A DNA stretch of 64,000 bases. Source: Asterochloris sp. CNOR1. Taxonomy: Eukaryota > Chlorophyta > Trebouxiophyceae > Trebouxiales > Trebouxiaceae. Positions 33,452 through 43,700 of the stretch are shown here, one piece after another. The DNA lies in contig OZ017750.1 in NCBI GenBank assembly GCA_963969365.1, positions 806,001 through 870,000 on the forward strand, read 5' to 3'. A program made the position numbers and the translations under genes. Every line of letters begins with the position of its first letter. The stretch's first letter is position 1. The notes under the pieces are model-generated. The model worked only from the letters and a program-made list of their open reading frames with translations, had not been told where the DNA came from and did no database searches.

Positions 33452-34721
33452 TCACTCTCTCCTCATGTCCACAGACCTGGATTCATCAGCAATGAGGTTG
33501 CCAGGCTCAACATCACTGTGTAAAAGTGACCGTGCCATGCAACTGCAGCAGCAAATCAATGCAGAGCTGCTTAGCTGACCTGCGCTTGGTCGCATAGTAG
33601 CTGCTGGGCTTGTAGCCATCGTCCTGCAGCATGCAGCCAGTTTGTCAGGGTCCAAAGACCTGAGCAGACCAGTAGGCCACTGCTGCACAGGGGCCTGTGG
33701 CAGCTGCCTACCTCTGTGGTCCTTGGCTGGTACTGCCTGGTGCCAGAGGCGGACTGAGGCTCCATGTCACCCGTGGGTTCTTGGCCCCCTTCGCTCCTGT
33801 TGGGCTTCAAGTCAATACTGGCAGGCCTCTGAACATGGTTGACCTGCAGACGACAGGCCAAGATGAGAGCAGAGCTACTCTGGAGGAACAAACACAGAGC
33901 TCACAGAGTAGCTCAGCGCACAGAGTGAGCTTGGGACTCCATGGCAAATTTGCACCATGTGCTGAGGCAGATGCTGTGGCAGATTGGGCATCATCTGCTG
34001 AGGCAGCCTGGCTTTCAGCACAGCACTGTGAGTGAGTCTCTCGACGGCCACAGCAAGAGGCTGCTGCGATTCAGCAGCAGAGCTCAGGAAGGATGTGGCA
34101 CTCACCCTGGCAGCCTCAGCCTCTCCCAGCGCAACAAGGTCGCCTGCAGAGTTGCGCTCAGGGTGCCTGCTCTTGGCATCGCTGCTGAAGGCCTTGAAGT
34201 ACTGCCCTGATCCAGTGTAGCCGTCTCCAAGTTCTTCTGGGAGGGGACGCTTCTGCAGCATGGCATGAGCTGCTGCTGCCTCAGGGCTTGGAGTAGCAGA
34301 TTGCATTGCACATGCAGGCAGGGCGCGCTTCCGCAGAGCAGTGTGCTGCATTCTGCCTCAGAGCTTGCAAGGAGCCAGCTGGCACTCTGCCTGTGGGCAT
34401 AAACTGGTCTGAGCGCGGCCTGACGGCCTGGACGAGCCATCTAGACATTGCACATGCGTGCAATGTGAGCTGCTGCACACCTCATCAAAGGATGTGCGCT
34501 CAATGTGGGGGTTCTGCCTTCGCCTGGATGGAGCCAGCCTGTCCACTGCAAGGAGTGCCAAGGGTCAGATACGAGGGGCCGGCAGCAAACATGGCATGTC
34601 TGCCAGCGCATACAGTGCACCCGTTGTGCATAGCCTGCAAAAGTTGATCTGCAAAAGTTGATCTGCAAAAGTACCCACACTCGTGGATCTGGTCTTCGCT
34701 AGGGACCTCAAGGTTTGCCAT
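33452..34721 (-). CDS. Orphan 215-residue hydrophilic protein
   Basis: Seven exons (34681-34721, 34573-34634, 34481-34545, 34106-34345, 33712-33843, 33580-33623, 33452-33515) sum to exactly 216 codons with all phases matching, which is strong support for a real gene. The protein starts MANLEVPSEDQIHE, has ALYALADMPCLLPAPLDRL and a basic RRRQNPHIER, then long disordered Ser/Glu/Arg-rich parts with two Gly-Tyr elements (DGYTGSGQYFKAF and DDGYKPSSYYATKR), and ends in an acidic-basic SVDMRRE. There is no signal peptide or membrane segment. I recognise no family; it may be lineage-specific. It is head to head with the gene at 35097. Confidence 0.68.
34635..34672 (-). repeat. Triplicated 3' splice-site sequence (14-bp tandem repeat)
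   Basis: On the minus strand the unit ACTTTTGCAGATCA occurs two full times plus the start of a third (ACTTTTGCAG). Each copy contains a perfect acceptor TTTTGCAG. The model uses the last one, at the start of exon 2 of the orphan gene (34634). The other two would add 14 or 28 nt and shift the frame. Confidence 0.7.
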
Positions 34722-35096
34722 GATGCGTGCACTTCACTTACTCACAGCCTCGCAGTCTGCTATCGGGAATCGTAATGCAAGTTTTATTACCGAGATCAGG
34801 CTGGGTATGTAGGTCGCGGGAGGTCTGTTTACTTATTGGAGACTCTCTGCATCAATCAGAGATTTGGACATATCAGGACAAATGACGAAATTGGGAATGT
34901 AATTTCAGTTCAAGGTGGTGCACCCGACCCTTAAGGGCTGAAGCTGGCTTGGTGAGCATCATAACGTCGAGGGTGATTGCTAATGCTCATTGACTGGCAT
35001 GTCAGAGGATGTTGCTGCAGCCTGTCTTGGATGAGGCCAATGCTGTGTATGCGCCGCTGTGAATGTTTTGAGGCAGCATTGCTCATCTGAGGCTGC
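34722..35096. promoter_or_regulatory. Divergent AT-rich interval (orphan / SIM protein)
   Basis: This 375-bp interval is clearly more AT-rich than its surroundings (about 34750-34920) and separates two divergent genes, as expected for a shared promoter. A 5' exon of the + gene could lie near 35010-35060, where an open stretch reads PVLDEANAVYAPL after a TGCAG. Confidence 0.4.
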
Positions 35097-38000
35097 ATGG
35101 CTCACCAGACTGCAACATGTCTGCTGCAGGCCCGACAGGCAGCCTGCAATAGGCGCCTGATGCAGGGGGCGGTCAGCTCGACAGATGTACATTTCATGGT
35201 GCTCAGAGTGCTAGCACGGCTGGGCTTGGACGCGTTGGCAGCCAGAGAAGCAAAGCGCATCACCAACCTTGCCACAGCAGCTTCCAAGGTGGCTGCAGAG
35301 CAGATCATGCTTGCCATTTTGGCCTGCATGAAAACCTGGGCAGGCCCTGACCATCTGGGGCAAGCTGCCTACTTGGGCAACTGCTTGCACAACAGGGACA
35401 CAAGTGAGGCAGGGCTTTCTTGGCCTCGCCTGTCTGGGACCCCTCTGTGCTGTCATCTGCAGGTTGCGCTGTGCTACAAGCCTCTTCCTGATCTGGACTC
35501 CTTGGTCTCTCAGCTGGCCCTGAGCAAACAGCTTGTCAAGGAGATCAGCCCCAAGCGCTTGACTGTGAGTCCAGCGCCCCTGTGCGGCACGGCCATGTGC
35601 CTCATTGCTTGCAACATTCGCCGACATCTGGCATCACCTGAGCACCATCGGTGTTGCTTTGCACCATTGGCCCTGGCACGTGCCAGGTGCACCCACACAG
35701 TAGCTGGCAGGGCACCATCACAGCACGTTGTCTTGCTTTCAGATGGTGCAGGCTTTGTTACTGGTGCTGTCTGCCTGAGAAATCAGTTGACCACAAACGT
35801 GCTACTCCGCCGGGCATGGCCAACTCTATCATCTCTGACTTGTGCCAGGTCAACTTTGGTTGGATTGAGTCCTGGTGAACGCAGGGGCACTCCCTACATG
35901 CAGCTTAGAGATTTTGTGAAGGGCACCCAGATATCTTTTCTTTTCACTTCAGGCGCTATGGCATGCCCCACAGGAGGGGAAATTCTGCTGCTTTGCTCCA
36001 GCGATGCTGGTCGCACTGTACGAGCACAAGCAGTCTCACGAGAACGCAGGTGGGCTGTGTGTGCACTGGTGCTGCTGTCTCTGTATTTCCTTGTCCACAC
36101 CTACAGCAACGCCAGCCAGTCACCTGCCCTGCTGTACAGCACAGCTCTGCAGGACGCCGGTTGCTGAGCTGCACAGTGCTCTGCAACTTCTGTGCTGCCT
36201 GCAACACCAAACATTGCGTGTCTGGGAACACCTCACTCCTGGCTCATGCCTTCAGGTGCTGGCGGCAAGGAGTGTTGGTTGGCAAAGGAGGACCTCATCA
36301 ACAGTGCTCTGGGAAGACTGGAGCCTGACTTGAGGTGAGGCACACTTCCACACAGCACAAGAGCTGGCAGTGCAGCCTTGCCTGCATACAGGCTCCAGGC
36401 TGATCATGATCTGGCTTGAAGCAGGCATACAGTTACTTCAGGCTTATGTCAGTGTCAGGCAATCAGTCACTTTGCTGCAGGCTTGTTGGGCTCCCATCAT
36501 GCGCCTAATTGCTGATGAGAAGCCGGTGCCTGCAGGAAAGCCACAGAGACTGCCGAACAAGTGGCTTCCAGCGCAGTACCCCCATTTGCTTGGCAGCAGG
36601 TGTGCTCCCTAGACGAGGGTTTCCTACTCATGTCTTGCCTGTGCTCATAGCGTGCACACTGGAGCAACTGTTGTGCTGATTACCTCCTGGATGTGCAACA
36701 CTGCATCAGCAAGTGCCTGCTGTCTGCTGCTGCTCAGACTCCTTGAGGCAGCCTTTTGATGATAGCCAAACAGCTGCAATCTCTGCATGACCACGGCAGA
36801 TCGGGGCGACTGGCTGCAGCCCTCACTCCGGAATGCACAGAGAGAGGGGCAGACAGGCTGGTGTGTGTACTGCAGCACATCTACCTGGTGAAGGAGAAGC
36901 TGATCAAGCCCCACGCCCACAGGGGGACCACACTGTTTGAGCTGCTGCCCGCTGGGGAGCTGGAGGCAAAGCAGCTCATGTCTCAGGTGAGTTGTGTCCG
37001 TGCTACGAGTCCAGACTGACTCAGGCCATGACTTTGGCAGGCAGGGAGATGACGCAGTTGCACAATGACAGATGTGCTCCACTGCCAGCATTCAGTCTCC
37101 CACCCCTGCCAGTGGCCTTCAGCATGGCCGTGCTGCAGCATACAGCTCTGCCAAGGGCTCTGAAAAACTGCATGAAACGCTCACCAGTACCAGTGCCGCA
37201 ACTTCCCTGGCAGAGTCTTCTCCTGCTAACTCACTGGGTGTTGAGGGCATCCCTTGTCAGTCCACGAGTACCAGGCATTTTGCAACAGGCTTTCATGCTG
37301 GCAGTGTAGCAGCCCCGCTGACAGCCTGTGTCCCTACCACCTGTGCTGGGCCAGGGCATTGGCGTCAGTCAGCAGCTCCGGGGCACTCTTTACTAAGCCC
37401 TGGAGCTGCAGGGCACTGCCAAGTTGGTAGTGCTGACCGTTCAGCAGGTGCCCAACAGCATCTGCTGTCCTGCCACATGCAGGGCCAGGGTGCAGGTGCT
37501 GGCAGCTCAAGAAGCCATCCACGGCCGGGGCCTGCAGGGCCAGCATCACCTCTGCAGGGGGCAAGACCTGGCCGCAGCGCGGTGCCAGAAACTGCCGCCA
37601 CGGCAGCAGAGCTGGCGGCGGCAGCTGCTGAACGGCGAGTCGCCCGTGCCCCCTCTGCCGTCATGCCCAGGCCAGCCTCGCGACGCCCTGTAGTGGAGCT
37701 GCCGGGGGAAAGGGGCCCCCAGGTGGGAGTAGCAGGATGTCCGTGCTGTCATCTGCTGGTGTTGATGTGAATCCTGACGCTGGATGCAGCAGGCATTGCA
37801 TCTTCCCCTGACTGCCCTTGGACACCTTTCCATTGTGCCTCTGCCTGCACCCCCGCGTGCAGCCAGCGGTACACCAGTGCGCCTTCCCTGCACTGCAACT
37901 GTTCATGGTGGCATTTCACAGCTGCAGGCCAGCACCCTGAGAGTCGTTGTATGGCATCATGCAGACAAGTAGCAGTGCGCATAGCCAGGGGTGCCGCCAG

Positions 38001-40438
38001 ACCACAGCTGACCCAGCCAGAGCCCAGGGAGCAGGAGGTGTCGGCCCTGGCCCTGCCAGCAGCCGGGGAGCAGGGCAGGAGCCAGTGTTGGGGAAGCGCA
38101 AGGGTGCTCCAGGCGGCTCACGCCCTGCGCTCCAGACAGGCATGCGCCCACATGCCGCTCAGACGGCTGCAGACTTGATGCGCATCTGGACCTCTGCGCG
38201 GGAGAGTGGGGAAGCACCCCGGGCTGCCAGGGGGGCTCAGGAACCCTCAGGGCACATGCACGGTGCTGGTGCAGACGCCTACCTGCCAGGCTCAGAGGAG
38301 GAGGGTGAGAGCACTGCCTCACTCCCCAAGCGCCAGAGATGCAGCAGCGGGGGTGAGCAGGCTCGTGCAACCGCTGATGGCTGCCCCAAATTGGCCAAGC
38401 AGGAGCCCAGTGTGCCAGGACAGGCGATCTCCAGTGCGGCAGGCCCCCTGCGGCCCCGCAGGGCTAGGACTACCGCTGCTACGGCAGCGTCTGGGGGCCA
38501 GCGCCGGCCAAGTGCTGCTGCATTTGCCTCGGCTGCTGCAGCAGGTGGGGCAGGCCGCCTTGCACCTGCTGACAGGCTGCTCAGCCCTGTAAGTCCGCAG
38601 CAGCAGGACAATGGGGCAAAGGCGAAAGCTGAAATGGCGTGGCTGCACCGGAGGAAGCAATCTGCACAGGTGCGGCTCACGCAGGCTGCGCTCCCGCTGG
38701 AGCACTGCACGCCTGCACAATTGTCTAGACTAGACTGCATGTACGCAGTCTTGTTGTTTGGCACAACGCTGCTTGCCCTCTCAAGGCAGTAAAAGCACAA
38801 GCGCTGTTTCACAGAAACGGCTTGTCTCGTGTTGTCCTATGTCCTGTGTGTGAAGCAACGCTTGCATACAGGAAGTGCAGAGTGTGCTGACCAGGAGGGG
38901 GTCTGCATGGCTTGAGACTGCCTGGAGGAAGAGCGAGTGCAGCTGCCCTGACTGTGACTGTCTGCAAGGCAGAGGCCTGTCTGCAGACACAGGGCGAGAT
39001 GCCCCTTTCACATGTCTGCCCCATGCTGCAGGCCCCGCCAGAGCGCCAGCTAAGCAGCAGCCCCCCAGCAGAGGACGTCATCCTGATACTGGACTCTTCA
39101 GACGAGGATGAGGTGCCAGCTGGGCCCTCACCGCCTGCTTGCCCTGCTGTGTCTGTGGAGCCGAGCCAAATTGCGGCAGCAGGAGGGGCGTCAGTGCCGC
39201 CGCATCGGCCTGGCCAGGCCAAAAGGAGCCGGCCAGGACAGCCTGTTGGGTCCGTCAGTCCCACAGGGCGCCCTGTGATGGCTGCCCCTGCCACCCCTCA
39301 GGCCCTGCAGCGGCCCACAGCCTCATGGCAGACTCCAACCAGTGGGGCCTGGCTGTCTCCAGCAGCCACCCGTGCTGGCAACTCTGGCCCGACACCCAGT
39401 GCAGGGCTGTCTGCTGCTGCTGCTGCCAAGCTGTCTGACTCTGGGAACGAGGGGCCTGCAGGCACTACAGGCACCAGCCACAGCAAGCCGAGCTCCGTCG
39501 ATGGGGGCACCAGCCAGGGCCATCTCGTCCAGCCTGCAGTCTCCTGGGCCCCTGTCCTAGGCAAGTCTCAGGCGCAAACAGCTGCTCCGCCTGATCAGGG
39601 CACTGCTTCTGGGTCCCCCTCAGGAGGCAGCCCTTGTGCTGCCACCCCGCGGCCGCCTGCCGGCAGCTTCAGATGCGGCAGCCCTGCCCGCCTGCCCCAC
39701 AACCACCCCCCACCAGTGGCTGCAGTGCTGGCCACGCTGGCAGCGCCACACAGCAGCACCCCATGCAGCAGCACCAGCAGCAGGCCAGCAGATCCTGCTG
39801 CTGCAGGCCCTGCCGTTGCACAGCATGCAGGTGCCCCTGCTGCCCCAGGCAGGCCAAACTCTATGGCTGGGCGCCCTGGGGCTGGTCTGACAGGCACCCT
39901 GCTGGCTGGCTCCTCTCTCATGGCACCCCAGGGGGCAAAGTCTGCGACACCCAGCAAGACGCCCACTCAGCAGCTGCAAGGAGGCCCATCAGGCGGCACC
40001 CGGCTGCTGCCACCTTGTCCGCCGCGAGCTGTGGACGTTCAGCTGGGTCAGCTTCCCGCGTTTGCTGACATCGTAGCCTCGAGGCCGGTCAGCAACTCTC
40101 CTGAGCCTGGCTTCCACATGACACAACCCTGGAACCACACCGTGCCACAGCCGCGCGCAGGGAGCGTTGGGCAGGCAGGCACGCAGCCTGGCCCTCAGGC
40201 TTCCCTGTCGCGGCTGGCAAACACTTCCCGACCTGGCCAGCCGCAGCAGAATGGGATCCCCAGCAGAGCTGCACAGCGCCAGCAGGCCACCTGCCAGCAG
40301 CCCCTGCCTGCCGGGGCTGTCAGGCCAGGAGAAGCCACCCCCTGGCAGCGCCGCATGGATGCTGGCTGGGCACAGGCCATTGCTGCAGTTGAAAGAGACT
40401 ATGCGCAGGGCCCCATGGACGGCTTTGTCCGCAAGTGA
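35097..40438 (+). CDS. Large disordered protein with SUMO-interacting motif and MUS81-like winged-helix region
   Basis: Early exons that fit: 35097-35288, 35463-35564, 35743-35763, 35849-35874, 35953-36049, 36256-36334, then pieces near 36394, 36482-36599 and 36811-36987. The part from RYGMPHRRG through MLVALYEHKQ, WLAKEDLINSAL and QHIYLVKEKLIKP to FELLPAGELEAKQL resembles the winged helix of MUS81. No ERCC4 nuclease motif (ERKxxxD) follows. From 37072 the protein is Ser/Ala/Pro-rich and basic (EPVLGKRKGAPGG, WLHRRKQSAQ). At about 39075 the exon reads DVILILDSSDEDE, a classical SUMO-interacting motif with its acidic tail. The last exon (39034-40438) ends AVERDYAQGPMDGFVRK. A nuclear scaffold in DNA repair is possible but is inference. 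One frame inconsistency lies near 35985. Confidence 0.5.
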
Positions 40439-40757
40439 ATGTACTGTGCTGATGAGCAACATGTAGAGGTGTAGAGATCCGCTGAAGCTCGCAGGAGGCA
40501 TGCTTGTTGATCACCCAGACGCTGCTTCGGGCAAGACTAATTTCATTGAAATGAACTGCTGTTGTACTCAGCGTCATTTGTGGAGTGACAGTCTTCTGGC
40601 AGGACTGCTCTAAGTTATTCAGACCGAAGCCAGCAGCTCTGTGACTTACAGTACTGCGCCTTGTTATTTTCAGGAATGACCAAGAAACAAGGGGGGACTC
40701 ACACCTACTCCATTGGCAGCTGTTGGGAAATAAGGGGTGACACACAGACATGACTAG
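40439..40757. other. Convergent 3' interval
   Basis: Lies between the stops of the SIM protein and PTA. TTACA at 40646-40650 is a minus-strand TGTAA polyadenylation signal for PTA. No coding signal seen. Confidence 0.5.
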
Positions 40758-43700
40758 TCATGCTGGCAGCTGAGACTGGAGGCCCAGCGCTTGCACTGAC
40801 GTCACCAGCACCGTCTGCACAATGTCTGTGGATGTGCAGCCACGGGAAAGGTCGTTCACAGGCTTCCGAAGGCCCTGCATGACGGGGCCCATGGCAATTG
40901 CTCCTGTTGACTGCTGCACTGCCTGCAGGGGGGGGCACCTCAAACAGTTGGACCAGGTATTCTGGAGCAGATGGGTGCAGGCAGTACCTTGCTGAGCATT
41001 TGGGCAAGCAGTGGCTGACAGCTGCACATCCAATCTGCCCACCAACAAGTCACTGCCTTCAGAGCCACACCTTGTACGTGTTATTGCCAGTGTTTAGGTC
41101 TGGGAAGATGAGGACATTGGCTCGCCCAGCCACCTCGCTGTCGCCCTTGATCTTCTGCTTGGCAATGACTGGGTCCACTGCTGCGTCATACTGGATTGGG
41201 CCTGCAAGCAAGATGGTGTCACAAGCTTGTACATGAGCAACATCAGCGCACAGCAGTCCTGGGCAGGGCAACACAGGCTTCACCAGCAGGGATGCCAGGC
41301 AGTTGGCCAAATGCAATGGCTGGGCCCAGGCTGGCTGCTCAGCAGGGCATTTCACTGCAGCGCTGTGCTGGCCACAGCGTCAACAAACAAGGGGTGCATG
41401 TTGGAAATAGGGCTAGAGACAGCTTGGCCCAGGCTGACCTTCCAACCGCAGGTCTGGTCTGAGCTTGCGGGCTGCCTCCACTGCAGCCTTCACGCGGTCC
41501 ACCTGCAGACATCGGCATGCACTCAGATTGCCACTCCAGGTTAGCACAAGCAAGACGGGATGACTTTCGACCCCCTCAGCACGCCATCATGCGCTGAAAG
41601 ACAGTGCTGCAAGTTTCGGAGGTAGCAGTTTCCTGAGCTGCCTCAGGGCTGCCTAGAAGAACGTGGGAAGAGTCACACATATTGCCACTCCAGCACAAGC
41701 AAGACACCGTGACTTTCGACCCCTCAGCACGCCATCATGTGCTGAAAGACAGTGCTGCAGAGTCTGAAGGCAGCAGTGCCCTGCCTTAGGGCTGCCTAAA
41801 AGGAGATCAGAAGAGTCACTTACATGGCAGAGTGACACAGGGAAGAGTCACACAAAGGTCCCAAGCCCACCTGAGGCCCCGAGCCTGAAGCTCCTGTGCT
41901 ATAGGACAGCAGTGCCACCCGTGGCTCAATCCCAAAGGCTGCAGCCGTCTCTGCGCTGGTAACGGCGACGGTGGCCAGGTCCTGACTGTTGGGCTCCACA
42001 TTGACAGCACAGTCGCCATACACCAGCACCTGCACGCGCAGCTGCGGCAGCAAACTCACGGCGAGGTGTACAGCTGCAGTGGTGCTCCACACTCTGCAAG
42101 CTCAGCCACAAACACCCAGTCACAGGATTGCTGGGGCACACACATTGGATGCCAGCCTTGGTCCCCACAGCCATTCTGTGGTCACATTGGGCTGAGGCCT
42201 GTCCAGGTGTCACCGTGGGTGCCTTCATGCGATGCAGAACGGGGACTGGGACCACATCCGCCGTGAGCATATGGCACATGAACCTTGCATGCATGCGCCC
42301 TCTCACAGCAGGCCTGTGTGTTTCTACAGGACCTTGTGCAGCGTGGAGGCGAGGGTGACGGCCCCCACACCTACCTTGTCTGGCAGACACATGAAGAAGA
42401 CGCTGGACACCAGCGGGCGCTCCTTGGACTTGAGCACCTGCAGCCCCCACAGCTGTGGCGTGGTCAATGCCTGTGCCTGGCTGCAGGCATGGCGGCTGTG
42501 GTGTGCTTGATTCGATGCACATCGCTGCAGAACTGCCTGGTTGAGCATGTGGGCCCACTTTCTGAGTCGGCGGGGAGTGCAAGATCTTTTGTGAGCCAAG
42601 CAAACAGCATCATGGCGTGGGCAGCGTTCCCTCTGCCAAGGCAGTGAAGCTGACAGATTGCACACTCAGCCAATCTGCACTGTTGGACAGCCATGAACAC
42701 AGGCATGCTGTGCATCTCACGCTCCCGCAGCACAGCAGCACAGTGCTGCCCTCCATGCCACCCAAAGCATCAGCCAGGATCTTGTGACTTGCTGCTGCCA
42801 GCCAGCACTTGCCTGCAGGGCTGGCCTGATGGTGCTAGCGGTGGTGGTGGTGGCGCCTGACACCATGCCGTCCGCGTCCCCGCACCGCACCATGAGCGTC
42901 CCGTACACATTGAAGTCCGTCAGGGAGTCCAGGGCAGCCTCCCTGCTGATGTTCTTCTTCTTACGGGCCTCGCACAACTCATCGATGTACCGGGGCAGCT
43001 CGGGGGAGTTCTGCAAGGAGGCAGCAGGGACGAGGGCGTCTTACCAACATGCAGGGCTGAGAGCAGGTGCAGGGGCTGGCCGTGTGCACCCTTGTCTGAA
43101 GAAGTCCACAGGCCCCAGATCAAGTTTCTCCTCAACAGAGTGTACGAGCGTAACCCTAGACTTGCTCATGTCGGCGCACAACCTGTGCAGCCGTCTAAAA
43201 ACACCTCCCCTGACAGTTCTACAGCATGCGCCTGAGCAGTACAGTGCAGACCGCCCACCAGGTGGTCCACAATCTGGCAGCCTGAGATGTCCACGCCCAG
43301 CTTGGCAGCCTGGGCCTGTATGGTCTCTGGGTTGCCCAGTAATGTGATCTTGGCAAGCCCCTTGCGTACCACCTCAGCAGCTGCTATCAGCACGCGCTTG
43401 TCGCCAGACTGCAGAGGCACAGGCAGGCTGCTCAACAGGCCCAAGTGCAGCAGGATCCTCCAAACCATCTGAAGTGCAGCAGGACTCTCCAAAGTCACTT
43501 TGACAGGCAGTGAGCATCTGGCTGGCTGATTTCAGCCTGAGGACTTGCACTGGCAGACCAGTGGAGCAGTCAATTCAACAGCAGGTGCCGGTGCCTCGTG
43601 AGGCAGGCCGCTGCAGCCCCGCACCTCTGGCAGCACAATGTGCTGGGGATTCTGAAGGCACCTCTGCGTGAGCTGGTACGCAAACATTTTCGGCGTCATC

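Noticed and set aside
38912-40438. A 508-codon single open frame as an independent gene
   Set aside because: Its coding part begins after a TGCAG acceptor at about 39033 and is the last exon of the gene that starts at 35097; the upstream part of the frame (MRLPGGRASAAA) overlaps intron-like sequence.
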